A DNA stretch of 64,000 nucleotides from Pinus tabuliformis (Eukaryota; Streptophyta; Pinopsida; Pinales; Pinaceae): positions 629,999,269 to 630,063,268 of the forward strand of contig CM062816.1 in the NCBI GenBank assembly GCA_031772625.1. The letters run 5' to 3'. The notes beneath the pieces were generated by a model. It was not told the DNA's origin, did no database searches, and was given only the letters and a program-made list of their open reading frames with translations. A program made the translations under genes and the position numbers. This document shows positions 11,167-22,809 of the stretch, piece by piece (position 1 is the stretch's first letter; the number at the start of each line of letters is the position of its first letter).

Positions 11167-13440
11167 GATGGCAGAAGGCAACAATTTATTGATGCAAAGG
11201 TACTAGTTTAAACAAATTGTTCAATTACCTATTCCCAATATTAATAATAATGTTGTGGTGGGTTGTCAGGGAGGTCAACACTCAACCTAACCTTATGGAG
11301 TGCTTCTATGTTACCTCAAATATATGAAGCATGAAAAAAATGATTACATAGGAAAAGTCACATGAACAAAAATGATGCTAAAAATTGAAGCCATGAGCCT
11401 TTGATCATCTTCAAAATTTTGAAAATATAACAATGTTTCTTGGCCTTGTCAAAGTATCAATCCTTGTTACTTCGAATTACAAAGTATATATAGATTTTTT
11501 TAGAAATATCTAATCTGTAACACCCTCCTCCCACATCTACCTAGTTAAGAAGAAAATCAGGGTAAACATCTGACACGAAGTTGCTATAATATGATTTGAC
11601 TCCCTATGTGTCAGTAAAGGAAATGGAATCGACAAAAACACACCATACAGATCCTCTGCATAAGAAAAAAACTCCCAGGATCCATCCCAACCACTTTGGT
11701 AACTAGCCCCTAGGTCCCACTGAGTTTCTAGACCATGAAACCCTTCAACGCTCACTTGATATGGAGAAGAATCTGTCCAAGAGGCTCCATACTCTCCCAA
11801 AATATGGTTATGTATGTGTCTGGGGAATTTTCTGCCCAGTGTTGTGCCTACGTCTCTGGGAATTGAGCCACTTATTTAGGCCCAAACCCTAGGTCAATAC
11901 CCAGAACTAAATGACACTTTCAAAACTGAAATATAACAGTAAAACAATTATATAAATGCAATTACTTGACTGGACCCCTACTACGCATGACAAAAATTTC
12001 GTCAGACATGTCAAAAATATGTAATCTGCAAGTTTAAACAACAAGTCTTCGCATAGCAGTCTCATACTCATTTTAGAATCACTAAGAAGCATCTATGCCT
12101 TAACACACTAGCTACAGTTTCATCTATTAGTACATTGATATACTTTTCATTCATTTACAAGTAAAAACATGATGAGATACATGCATAGCCATTGTCATAA
12201 TACATGTGCATAACCAACATAATAACAACAAAAATACTAAGGAAACAACAACCATATAATCCACCTATAAACTAATATAATACTCTTGAAATAACAAGGA
12301 GAAATAACCTCATATTAATGATGAAAAGGCCAACAAGTTGTGGTACTTACATGAACCACCCTATTGTAGACATTGTTGAGCCAAATCTATCTTCGGCCAA
12401 TCACCCCCATGCCATATTCCAAGCATGAACGTGGGATCTCATAAAAAACATCAATAAAAACCATCAAGGGCTTCCAGAGGAAAAACCACCTCAACACATC
12501 AAATAGTGATTCCACATCACAGTCGGACATCACAAAACCATAAGCAGATTGGTCTCTACCCAAGCCCTCTAGGGCTCCAGAGAGTTTGTTCCAAGAAAGG
12601 CTTCAGGGACTAGTAACTTAACCCACAGTTGTCGCCATGCTTCTAGAGCATTTATCCAAATAGGGCTTCTAGAACTAGTAGCTCAACCCACCATGGGCTT
12701 CCAAAGAATTTATCCAACCAAGGTTTCCAGGACTAGTAACTCAACCCAAGTTGTTACAAGGCTTCTAGAGTGTTTGTCCAACCAAGCCTTCTGGGAACTA
12801 GTAACTCAACCCAAGCTAAAGGAAACATGAGAACCAACTAGAAAAACAAATAAATAAACCCACGACATCATGGATTTCCATGAAAAGGCAAGGCTAAGAA
12901 AATCCACTATCAATCCAGGTAATCCTCCATACAGTGATAGATCATGAACAATAAACCACATGCATACGCGATGCATGCCATAAACGGTGAGGGAAACATA
13001 CATGAAACTCTGTATCTGCAAGAAAAATATGTTGTAGTTTTTGATCACGATGTCCTCTTGTACATTCCTACTCTTCCTTTTCATTCTTTCTCCAAAATTT
13101 CAAGTATGCCACACTCTCCAAGAGTTTTCTAAAAAAAAACTAAGTGTCCAAGAGTATGAGAGATAAATAATAGAGAGAGAGCTCTGAAACTGAATTGACA
13201 AAATTCTACACTAAAAAAAACTAAGAAAAATCTTTACAACTTATCCCTAGAAGCCTTTCCATCAATGAGGCCTCTATTTTCTTCAATTTCCATTATTTTC
13301 CTTCATTTTTCTCCTCACATGCAGCCTGTGATGTTTCACCTTCCTTTTCTCCTAATTTTCATTATTTTCATAAGTAAGTGTGCCAAAACTGCAATTTTGC
13401 CTTTGAAAAGCCTTATTCATTTCCTTTGCCAAAATCCTTA
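11161..13440. other. Unassigned, probably retrotransposon-derived DNA
   Basis: No coherent coding frame is visible. TGTAACACCC at 11517 resembles the LTR start of some plant chromoviruses, but no matching end, second LTR or target duplication was found. A four-unit minisatellite sits inside. A purine/A-rich stretch lies at 13130-13230. Confidence 0.35.
12555..12815. repeat. Minisatellite, about 62-bp units, four copies
   Basis: The motif GACTAGTAACTCAACCCA or a close variant occurs near 12606, 12671, 12730 and 12794, separated by GGCTTCTAGAG...TTTRTCCAA blocks. The period is about 60-65 bp. Confidence 0.85.
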
Positions 13441-13494
13441 GCCATAATAGACCAAATGAACACCCACTAGGATTTCTTTCTGAACATTCATCAC

Positions 13495-14023
13495 AGACTC
13501 TCCAGAAGAAGAGGAAGGTGTAGTGGATCTCGAAGCGGAGCTCATCATTGCCCTTGACGAACTAAAGAAACTCAGAAATAAAAACAAACAGTCAAAAAAT
13601 AAGTTATTGATAGTTGAATAATATATCTAAAATTATGATATTTAATATTTTACGCATCAGAACGAGAAACTAGAAGAAGTTGTTAAATGCAAGGACATCT
13701 TAGTCCAATGTTAAAAGAATAGAAAAAGAATTGTAATAAGCTAGAGAGCGATAATGATAGCTTAAAACAAGAAATGACTAAGAAACAAGAGAATATGGTC
13801 CCAAAACTATATAAAGAGTAAAATTTTCTCTAAAAAATTAGCTAGAAGAAGCAAAAAGGAAAGATGAGGTTCTCATTGAAAAAATGGCTGAATGGGAAAA
13901 AAAATTTCATAGCTTAGAGGCAGAGATTGTATCTTTGAGGATAGATCTTGAAAAATATAAAGATAAGATGGATATGGACCTTAAGTTTGTTGAAAGGAAA
14001 GATAACTTAAAAAACATTCTCAA
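13495..14023 (+). pseudogene. Ty1/copia gag coiled-coil fragment (element F, left part)
   Basis: Joined across several frame changes, the translation shows DLEAELIIALDELKKLRNK, then further K/E/L-rich segments (NEKLEEVVKCKDILVQC, EWEKKFHSLEAEIVSLR) ending in ERKDNLKNIL. This is the coiled-coil gag C-terminus typical of one large group of plant copia elements. The frame resumes after the insertion at 14024-21391, where SQRYPTNKTGLGY follows, as in intact copia gags. Confidence 0.75.
14010..14023. repeat. Left target-site duplication of retroposon E (14 bp)
   Basis: AAAAACATTCTCAA here is repeated exactly at 21392-21405. A 14-bp duplication is typical of target-primed (LINE-type) insertion. 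Confidence 0.85.
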
Positions 14024-14468
14024 CGAGGATAAGGAAAAGTGATTAGGAGCTCCCGACAATTCTTGAAAATGGTAGAGGGATTCGTAGCTGGGGCTAGGGT
14101 TTCGTAAAGGATTTCATTGTAGGGCTGTGACAGGGAAGGAGGCTACATGAAGAGTTATCCCTTGATACCTCATGCTCTTATGGGGATTATCATAAGGAGC
14201 TAGGTGGTTGTATGGGTTAGCTTGACATCTCCTCTGTCAGTTTCCACAACACTCCTGGTTTTGGTTGGGTGCGGTTCAAACAACCATTTTTATTTCTTGG
14301 AGTATTTGAGTTATTTATCTGTGGTGGTTTCAGCCAGTTTACTGGTGGTGGTCTTAGGGTTTCGCAAGTTTAAACAAGAGCCATCTACGATGGGGGTTTT
14401 GACCGAGTCTTTTCGGAACTTCCCCCGAATGCATAACTATTTTTTGTTTTATTTCATTTTATATGTAT

Positions 14469-14863
14469 GGAAGAGGAATTAATTGATTATCATTCAGACA
14501 GCTTGCCCCCTTTGGACATCTATATGCAAGGTATTCCCATGGCAAGTTCTAGGCATAAACAAGAAACCCTTCCTTTACCAAAAGCGTAAGTTGTATTTCT
14601 CTCGTCATTAGTGGATGACATGGAGGTGACCTTGCGGGGTTTGGGTCTTTCTCAACTAGTAGTAGTGGTGGCGGAGGCACTATTACACTTAGGGGAAGGA
14701 TCAAACTCGCATTTCCTTTCTATTCCATCACCTTTGTGCCTACAGACCTAGGAAATACATTAATAGAGGATAGAGGTGATTATGGGAAGTACAGTGGTTT
14801 CAGTTGCGGAGACAAGTGGAATAGTTCTAAGACTTCAAGACCCCTTTAACAACCTCTATAGAG
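14469..14863 (+). pseudogene. N-terminal part of retroposon E ORF
   Basis: A possible start (ATG at 14469) gives an acidic N-terminus (MEEELIDYHSDSLPP) and continues through several stops to the copia insertion at 14864. Similarity is weak here; assignment rests on position between the retroposon 5' end and the DUF4283 part after 19957. Confidence 0.45.
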
Positions 14864-15391
14864 TGCTGGGATGTGTTATATTCTTTCCACGACTAGCCTA
14901 TGTAGTGGACAAGGGGTTAGAGGGGGGCTGGAGCCCCCCCTTCATTGCGATGATTGCGTAGCGGGGGGGTCACAGGGGTTTGAGGGGGGCGAGTAGCCCC
15001 CCTCTACGGGGTTCAAGGTAGCGCCCTAGGGAAAATTGTTTTCGACCCTATATTAGGTTGGGTAGACCTACCTATGGTTTTGTGCATGGTTTTCGCACAT
15101 GGTTTTGGATTTGATGGTTTTCGGTCCATGGTTTTCGATGCGATGGTTTTCGGTCCAAGGTTTTTGGACGTGATGTTTTGCGGTCCATGGTATTGGATTC
15201 TTTAGCATGTATAAATATGTATTGTAACATTGAAAGGAACATAATGAAAAATCAAGCTGGTAGTTGTAGTTTTGGGATCCGGGAGAAAATCTATGTGTAT
15301 ATGTGTTTTATGTTTTATGCTCTTGCATTGTTTATATTATGTGTTTTAGAATTCATATGTAGGTAATCTCTGTATGGGGCTAAAATCTACA
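14864..15391 (+). repeat. 5' LTR of copia D
   Basis: 528 bp, starting TGCTGGG (TGTTGGG in the 3' copy) and ending CTACA. It contains a G/C-run inverted stretch (GGGGGGCTGGAGCCCCCC type) near 14925-15000, an internal minisatellite of ATGGTTTTCGGTC-like units at about 15070-15190, and TATAAATA at 15210-15217. Confidence 0.93.
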
Positions 15392-15512
15392 TTTGGTACT
15401 AGAGTTGTTTTGGCTTCAAGGGGATGCCTTTGTTAATTAGGGGTTTCGCTCGGGCTTGTGGTAGACCCTATTTAGTGGGAGATCTACGGGATCGATTCTG
15501 GTGGTGAAAGAC

Positions 15513-18500
15513 AATGGTGAGTAGTGGAAAAATAGAGAATAAGAAATTTAATGGTTAGAGCTTTGAGTTGTGGGAACTCAAGATGGAGGATCTCCTGGTG
15601 GACAAATATCAGTGGATCGCGGTAGATCCAGGTACTAAACCAACGGGAGTGTCCAATGAAGAATGGAAGAAGTTAGATCGGAAGGAAAAGAGCACAATAT
15701 GATTGTGTGTCTCAGATTCAGTATTGTTGAATGTATTAGGGGAAGCTATGGCAAAGGATTTGTGGGACAAGTGAGGGACTTTGTACCAATCTAGGTCTCT
15801 GGTGAATAAATTGTTCCTATGGAAGTAGTTGTACAACCTGAGCATGAAAGGTGGAGACTTAGTGATAGGGCATCTAAATGCATTTAATACTATGGTAAGT
15901 TAGTTATTATCTATTGATATCAAAATTTTAGTTGATGATAAGTGCATCAGTTTGTTGTGTTCTCTACCAGATTTGTGGGATAGTCTCGTTATTTTAATAG
16001 GTAGCAATGAAACTTCTTTACAGTTTGATGAAATTGTCTCACCCTTGCTGACGGAGGAGATGAGATGGAAAATTATGGAGAGCCAGAATGGTGATGCCCT
16101 GTCTACACGAGGACGATCCTAGATGAGAAACACAAATAAGTCATCAAGTGGGAGATATAAATCTAGAGGGAGATCTAAATCTCCAGGAAAACCTGTAAAG
16201 GTGGTGTGCTGGAAATGTGGAAAGGATGGGTGCTACAAAATGGATTGTAAATCTAAAGCTCCCAACAAAGGAATGGAATATGATGATGCTCCTTCTGTAG
16301 AGGCAAAAACCACCTCATATGAAGGTGGGGATGTGTACTTGGCTTCTTCAAATACACATGTCGATCATGAGGCATGGTTGATTGACTCAGGTGCATCCTT
16401 TTGCTTCACTCCCCATAGACAGTGGTTCTACGAGTATGAGAAATATGATGGTGGTGATGTTTTCTTAGGGGATGATAGGAAGGCTAGAATCATTGGTCAT
16501 GGAAAATTAAAGTTGATGTTGCAAGGTGCAAGGGCTAGAACACTTCCAGGTGTTTTGCATATTCTTGCATTGGCCAGAAATCTGGTTTTTGTAAGTAAGT
16601 TGGATGATGTAGGTGTAAAAATAGTGTTCGAGAAGGATACTTGAAAGATGGTTTGGGGAGCACTAGTACTGATGTGGGGAGTTTGGATTGGAAATCTCTA
16701 CAAGCTGCAAGGTAGCATTGTTGTTGATGAGTGCAATAGTTATGTGGTTCCTAAAAGTGGAGCAGAAAATGTAGTGGTCTCTGGAGAGAAGACCATGTTG
16801 TGGCATCAAATTATTTGACATATTAGAGAGAAAGGCCTTCGAATACTTCATGGTAAAGGTATGGTGGAAGGTATGAGTAATAGCTCTATGGATTTTTATT
16901 TCTGTGAAAATTGTGTATATGGGAAGCAGAATCAGATGAGTTTCCCCTCTAGGGCAAGAGGGTGAAACATATATTAGAGCTTGTGCACAGTGATGTGTTT
17001 AGACCTGTGAAGGTTCCATCATTGGGTAAGTCTATGTACTACGTATCATATCTAGATGAGTTCTTAACGAATACTTGGATATATTTCCTTAAGAAAAAAT
17101 CTGAAGTCTTTGGTAGGTTTAAATAATTTAAGGCTTTGGTGGAAAACCAGTCAGAGAAGAAGATAAAGCTGTTGAGGTCAGATAACAATGGAGAGTTTTG
17201 TAGCAAGTAATTTGAAGAATTCTATAAGAATTGTGGTATAGCATGGAATAATACTACTCTATAAACACCTGAGAAAAATGGAGTTGCAAAAATAATGAAC
17301 AAGACGTTGATGGAAAGGGAAAGAAGCATGCTCAGTGGTGCTAGGTTAGGACAAGAATTCTGGGTAGAGGCAGTGGATACAACATGTTACCTGGTCAATA
17401 GATCACCTTCATCAGTGTTGGAGGATAAGACTCCATAAGAGGTATGGACTGGTAAGAAACCCTCTCTTTCACATATGAATGTATTTTGGTGTGATGCATA
17501 TGTACATGTTCCAAAGTAGAAAAGAACCAAGTTGGATAGTAAATCGAAAAAGTGCATTTTTATTGGGTATAAGGATGGTTTAAAGGGCTATAAGTGTTGG
17601 AACTCAGTAAGAAGGAAGGTTGTGTACAGTTGAGATGTGGTTTTCAGAGAGTTTAAAGATGTTATTATACATGAAGTCTTACAAAAGGAGCCTGAGAAGA
17701 TAGAGTTTGAGCTTGAGGAGGAAGAATTAGAATCTACAGCAGAAGAGGAATCAGAAGATGAAGAGCCACAAACTCTGGGTGTGAGAAGATCAGTTCGAGA
17801 AAGAAGGCAGCCAGAAAGGCATAGTCCATCTACTTTCTGTTCAAATTTTCCTTTATATATTACTAATAATGATCCGAGAACTGTGAAGTAAGCAGTAGAT
17901 TTAGAGGATGGAAAACTCTTGATAGAGGCCATGGTTGATGAAATAACATCTTTGCACAAAAATGATGCTTGGCATTTGGTGGAGTTGTTGGCTAGAAGGA
18001 AACCCATTGGTAGCAAATGGGTTTTCAAGAATAAAACAAATGCAGAAGGAAAGGTGGAGAAATGCAAAGCTCGGTTGGTAGCAAAAGGCTATTCCCAAGT
18101 GTGGGGAATTGATTTTGGTGATATTGTTTCTCTTGTTGTCAATGTAGCTTCTATTATATTCCTTTTATTTGTTGTTGTTGCTTTTGAGTTTAAGGTAGAA
18201 TAGATGGATGTGAAGACAACATTTCTTCACGAGGATCTGGAAGAGGAGATCTACATGAAGTAACCTAAAGGCTTTGTAGTGAAGGGTAAGAAATAAATGG
18301 TATGTAAGTTAAAGAAGTCTTTGTGTGGGTTAAAACAACCACCAAGGATGTGGTATCATAAATTTGATACATTTATACAGAGACTTGGCTTCACCAGAAG
18401 CAAAGCAGATCACTGTGTGTATTTTAAATTAATTGGTGACCATGTTATTTATCTGGCCTTGTATGTGGATGATATGTTGTTGGTTGGAAATGACAAAGAA

Positions 18501-19350
18501 ACTATCGAGGATTTAAAGACCCAATTGTCCTCCAAGTTCGACATGAAAGATCTTGGTACTGCAAACTATATTTTTGGCATGGAAATTCAAAGATATCAGG
18601 CAAAGAGGAAGATATGGTTAAACTAGAGGAAGTATGTCAAGACAATACTGTAGAGGTTTAATATCCAGGATAGTGAACTAGTGAAGGTTCTTATTCCTGA
18701 TGTATGCGATGGTTTGTACTAGACTAGACATTGCACATGCATTGGGAGTATTGAGCAGGTTTATGTTAAAACTAGGGAAGGAGCATTGGACAACAATGAA
18801 GCAGGTCTTCAAGTATTTGCGTTGCACCAGAGATTATGGTTTGTGATACCAAGGAAGGCCGAGACTGGACAGAGATTTGGATATTCATGGCTTTTTCGAT
18901 GCAGACTAGGCTGGAGATCTATATCAGAGAATATATACAAGTGGGTATGTGTTTAACCTATTTGGAAGTGCAGTTAGTTTGATGAGTGAGAAACAATCTA
19001 TAGTGGCACTATCAACTACAGAGGAAAAATACATGGCATCCACTTATGCAAGCAAGGAAGCAGTTTGGTTGCAGAGATTATGTTCAAGTATGGGGTTAGT
19101 ATAGAGAGCTATAAGGATAGATTGTGACATCCAAACTGCTATTTTCTTAGCAAGGAACCTTGCTTAGCATTCAAAGACAAATCACATTGACGTTTAATAT
19201 GACTTTTTGAGGGATATGATAGAAGACAAAAAGGCGTTGTTGGTAAAGGTGGACACTTTGAAGACTATTGTAGATGCATTGACAAAATCTATGAGCTTTG
19301 AAAAGTTCTCTTGGTCTAGAGAAACAATGGTCATTGTAGGGTTGGATAAA
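15513..19350 (+). pseudogene. Copia D gag-pol polyprotein
   Basis: Gag starts at ATG 15513. The zinc knuckle near 16206-16247 reads CWKCGKDGCYKMDC, with the usual His replaced by Cys. Protease keeps DSGAS (near 16386). Integrase shows an H-H-C-C finger (LWHQII...CENCVYGKQ) and a core where the catalytic Glu region reads GVAKIMN instead of GVAERMN. RT keeps YVDDMLLVG (near 18466). RNase H ends near 19350. There are many in-frame stops, frameshifts, and a deletion near 18690-18700 where LMYAMVCTRLDIAHA should be preceded by more sequence. Closest in style to the Tork/tobacco Tnt1-like group, by eye only. Confidence 0.9.
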
Positions 19351-19402
19351 TGAAAAAGCTCTCCTGTGGCCCCCTATGGAAATAAAACAACAAGTGGGAG
19401 AA

Positions 19403-19956
19403 TGTTGGGTTGTGTTATATTCTTTCCACGAATAGCCTACGTAGTAAACCGGGGGGTTAGAGGGTGGGTGTATCCCCCCCTTCATTGCATCGATTACGCA
19501 GTGGGGGAGTCACGGGGGGGCTGCAACCCCCGCAATCCAAGGGGTTTGAGGGGGGTGGGTAAGCCCCCTCTATAGGGTCTGGGGTAGCACCCCATGGAAA
19601 ATTGTCTTGGACCCTATATTAGGTGGGATGGACCTACCTATGCTTTTGTTCATGGTTTTCACACATGGTTTTGGACGCGATGGTTTTTGATGCATGTTTT
19701 TGGACGTGATGGTTTTTGGTCCACAGTTTTTGGACATGATGGTTTTCGATCCATGGTATCAGATGCTTGAGCATGTATAAATATGTATTGTAACATTGAA
19801 AGGAACATAATGAAAAATATAGCTGGTAGTCCCGGTTCAGGATCCAGGGGAAAATCGATGTGTATATGTGTTTTATGTGTTATGCTCTTGCATTGTTTAT
19901 TTTCTGTGTTTTAGAATTCATATGTAGGTAATTTCTATACGGGGCTAAAACCTACA
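19403..19956 (+). repeat. 3' LTR of copia D
   Basis: 554 bp, TGTTGGG to CCTACA, matching the 5' LTR along its length including TATAAATA (19776-19783). It is 26 bp longer than the 5' copy owing to small length differences in the G-run and minisatellite parts. Confidence 0.94.
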
Positions 19957-20129
19957 TAGAGATCCTGTGAGATGCACAGTAGGTTTTAGAAACTCAGTTT
20001 CCACCTGCAATACACACACCTCGGGGTTTTCTTAATGGCATGTCAAGAAGGGATTCTGAGCCGGAAGACATAAGGGCTTCTGACTCAGATGAGAACCCAC
20101 AGATGAAAGGTCCTCACTAAAGTGCAGGC

Positions 20130-21025
20130 AAACACTCTGACCCTAGGATGGGAAAGAATTCAAAGACATTGAAGATAAGAGAATGTGGTAGGATACTGGT
20201 TTTTGGGGCTGGCATAGCCATAGAGGAAACAACATTGACAAAAAGAATGGTGCTGGTGGGCAGGGTCCATGGCAGGAACTACTCCTTGGGGCATTTAGAA
20301 ATGTGGGAAATTGAGATTTGGGAAAATGTAATGGAGAAACTTCCAATAGCAATAACAATGTCTCAGGGTTGGTTTGCACTTATTTTTCCCTTGCCGAAGT
20401 CGGTGGATTGGGTGTTGATGCAATATTGACACATAGAGATGACTCTAGTTCTTCTTAAACATTGGATGTCCCTATTTGATCTGGAAAAGGAAAATTTACG
20501 GGCCACGCCGATATGGGTACTCCTCCCGATACTCCCACTTTAGTAATGGGCATATGACATTTTTAGGTGTATTGTACATGATTTGGGAGTCTGCCTTGAT
20601 CATGACAGATCGTACCAGGACTCTGGCTGCTCGGAAATGGCTAGAATTCTTGTGCATTTGGATACTTGAGAAGGATTAGTTGAGATCTACTGCTTTCAAA
20701 TGGGCGAAATTATCAGATGGAAGATTTTGGACTATGAGGGTATCCCATTTAGATGTAGCCATCTTCATGAGGTTGGCAATCTGTTCAAATATTTCCCCCT
20801 AGTAATTGGTAGAAGCTCGAGAACCCTGAGAACCTTTGTTACGACGGGCACCCAAACAGTGGAGATGGAGGTATCATCTCAGGTGACTCGTCCTCATGCA
20901 ATAGTTCATGATGAGGTGTCACTGGGGTGGCGCTCACTAGGACGGATTCTGGGACCTCTTTGGCATCAGTCACCAAATCACGCTCCAGATGCTCTCCTCT
21001 GTTCTCGAGGAAAGGAATGAAGCTT
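20130..21025 (+). pseudogene. DUF4283/zinc-knuckle ORF of retroposon E (main part)
   Basis: In one frame, with a few stops, the translation carries GWFALIFPLPKSVDWVL, then KHWMSLFDLEKENL, then TPIWVLLPILPL, then DLGVCLDHD, and finally YEGIPFRCSHLHEVGNL. This order is that of plant DUF4283 proteins followed by a CCHC-like knuckle (here R-C-S-H-L-H, degraded), the gag-like first ORF of plant L1 LINEs. The product would bind nucleic acid in a retroposon particle. Stops and the nested copia make it non-functional. Confidence 0.75.
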
Positions 21026-21391
21026 TTGATCTTCTATCTAAAGAGGTTGCCCAACTGACCAGGGGATAGTGGTTGATTCAGCAATTTAAGGATGGGGAGT
21101 TCTTCCATTTATTTCATCTTCCATTTATCGATGTGGATGGAAACCTCTCTAAATGGTCTTCATGATCATTTCTTTCTTCCTTTTGTCATTAAAGTTATTT
21201 TCTAGACTCATAGTGGACTATATGGATTATTGTCGTTTTTTTGGTTAAATTATTGTAATTATCACAATGATTTTTGTAAATATCTAAACATTGTCTTTTT
21301 CTGACTTCAAGTGAATGCATCTCAGATGTGTTGGAGATTCAACATGTAATTTTCATAATTTATTAATGAAAATTACGCTTTTTTCTTGGGG
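21026..21391 (+). other. 3' untranslated end of retroposon E
   Basis: No ORF. AT-rich, ending TTTATTAATGAAAATTACGC then CTTTTTTCTTGGGG, immediately before the target duplication. The same 3'-end pattern recurs on the minus strand at about 47020-47075. Confidence 0.6.
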
Positions 21392-22580
21392 AAAAACATT
21401 CTCAATAGTCAAAGATACCCTACAAATAAGACAGGTCTTGGTTATGTAGATCCCCAACAAAGTTTAAAAAGAATGGAAAACACTAGGTCCATAGGAAAAA
21501 GAGTATTCAAATATATGTGAAAGCACTTCAAGGGAGAGTCATTGAAGTTCTAAAACATACAAATTAGAGAAGAAAAAAATAAGGACCAAAATCAATCAAA
21601 GCTTCAAATGTTTTTCCTCATAGATGTGTAAGCCAATAAACAAGGTATTTTAGGTAGAATTAGTTGCCTCAAACTCAATGCTTTTCAGATTTCATGCACC
21701 AAAATTTGTTCTATGTAAATTTTTATGTGTTTCATAATTTTGGGCTTAGATCCATTAATTGTATAATTGCTTTCAGTTCCATATATTCTCAAATTCCTAG
21801 ATCTACAAGTTTGTTTGTTGGGAGTAGAAAAACATTTTCTCTTCTGCTAAATGAGATTAAGTTCTTTAAGTGTAATAGCTTTGGCCACAAACCTAGTGTG
21901 TTTAGAAGCAAGTTTGATTTCCCTCCTAAAAAGCTGATCCCTAAACAATCTAAACATCCAAGAAATATGAAGAAATGGAAACGAAATACTAAGAAAACAT
22001 AAGAGTGTGGGCTTGCTCCTTTTGCACATGAAGAAGAGGGAAATGGTATGTAGATAGAATTTTTTCAAAGTACATAACTAGAGATAAGAGTATATTATTA
22101 TTTCTAAATGAAAATAGGAAAGGAAGTATCACCTTTGGAAATAATGCTCTAGCACAAATGAAAGGAAAGGGTGTAGTTACTCAAGATGAGAAGATCAAGG
22201 GCCAAAATGTTTTGTATTTGGATAGTATTAAGCACAATATTCTAAGTGTAATTTATATTTTTTATAATGTATATGATGTGATGTGTTTTTCTAAATATTG
22301 TGAGATAAGAAAAGTGTAGAATGGAAAGCTAGTGGGAAAGGAAATTAAGACACAACAATGTACATGTCTTTGATAACTCTAGAGTAAGTTTCTACTTAAG
22401 CAAGAAAGATGAGACATGGCTATGGCATAGAAGGATGGGCTATGAAATCTTTGATAACTTAGTATAGATCCATATTAAGCACATATCTAGGAATCATCGA
22501 TAGGGATCAAATCTCTTGAGGTGCAAACCTTTTCTAGAGTATAACCTCAAGAGATTTGATTCCTTTTGATGTTATAGATC
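21392..22580 (+). pseudogene. Ty1/copia gag-pre-integrase relic (element F, right part)
   Basis: Continues the gag of 13495-14023: SQRYPTNKTGLGY, a degraded zinc knuckle (FKCNSFGHKPSVFRSKF, with two Cys lost), then GNNALAQMKGKGVVTQDEK, NVLYLDSIKHNILSV and the pre-integrase DETWLWHRRMGYEIFDNLV. Frames change several times. From about 22580 to the insertion of element B at 22810 I can no longer follow the protein. Confidence 0.78.
22506..22560. repeat. Inverted repeat, 17-bp perfect stem
   Basis: ATCAAATCTCTTGAGGT (22506-22522) is the exact reverse complement of 22544-22560, with a 21-base loop; pairing extends with one bulge. It lies in the decayed copia relic where no such structure is expected in a coding frame. 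Confidence 0.8.
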
Positions 22581-22804
22581 TATGGTTAAGGTTGATATAT
22601 ATAATTTAAATTTTATTTTTGGATGCATATATACATTCAATGCGCTGAATTTTTTTTTTGTTATTTTGATTGAATACACAAATTAAATATGAAATTCCAG
22701 GAAATCTTTAAGTTTACTCTGAACAAAACTATGAGAAAAAATGTAGAATAGTTATATTAGATGAAATGCTTTAACCATAATTTTCTTTTGCAATTACTTT
22801 ATAC

Positions 22805-22809
22805 ATAAT
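22805..22809. repeat. Left target-site duplication of gypsy B
   Basis: ATAAT, repeated at 43853-43857 directly outside the 3' LTR. Confidence 0.85.

Larger units (their letters stand above)
14864..19956 (+). mobile_element. Complete but dead Ty1/copia element D
   Basis: LTRs at 14864-15391 and 19403-19956 flank one gag-pol region. The target duplication TAGAG is exact (14859-14863 and 19957-19961). The primer-binding site starts at about 15393 (TTGGTACTAGAG, close to initiator tRNA-Met type), and the polypurine tract is AAGTGGGAGAA just before 19403. The order gag, protease, integrase, RT, RNase H defines Ty1/copia. It sits inside retroposon E, so it inserted after E did. Confidence 0.95.
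14024..21391 (+). mobile_element. Retroposon E: DUF4283-only LINE-like element, split by copia D
   Basis: Bounded by an exact 14-bp target duplication inside a copia gag. Without the nested copia and its duplicated 5 bp the element is about 2.27 kb. Near its 5' end it has GGGGCTAGGGTTTCG-type sequence, common at plant LINE 5' ends, then a single ORF relic with DUF4283 and zinc-knuckle motifs, then about 370 bp of untranslated sequence ending near TTTATTAATGAAAATTACG. I see no endonuclease or reverse transcriptase. That makes it a non-autonomous, ORF1-only element. A second copy with the same 3'-end pattern lies at 47.0-49.25 kb on the minus strand. Confidence 0.7.

Noticed and set aside
10861..11184. 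Tyr/Ile-rich open frames
   Set aside because: Pure products of the TA microsatellite.
11516..13490. Solo LTR of a Del/Tekay-type chromovirus starting TGTAACACCC
   Set aside because: No matching end, no target duplication (TAATC was sought) and no second LTR could be found.
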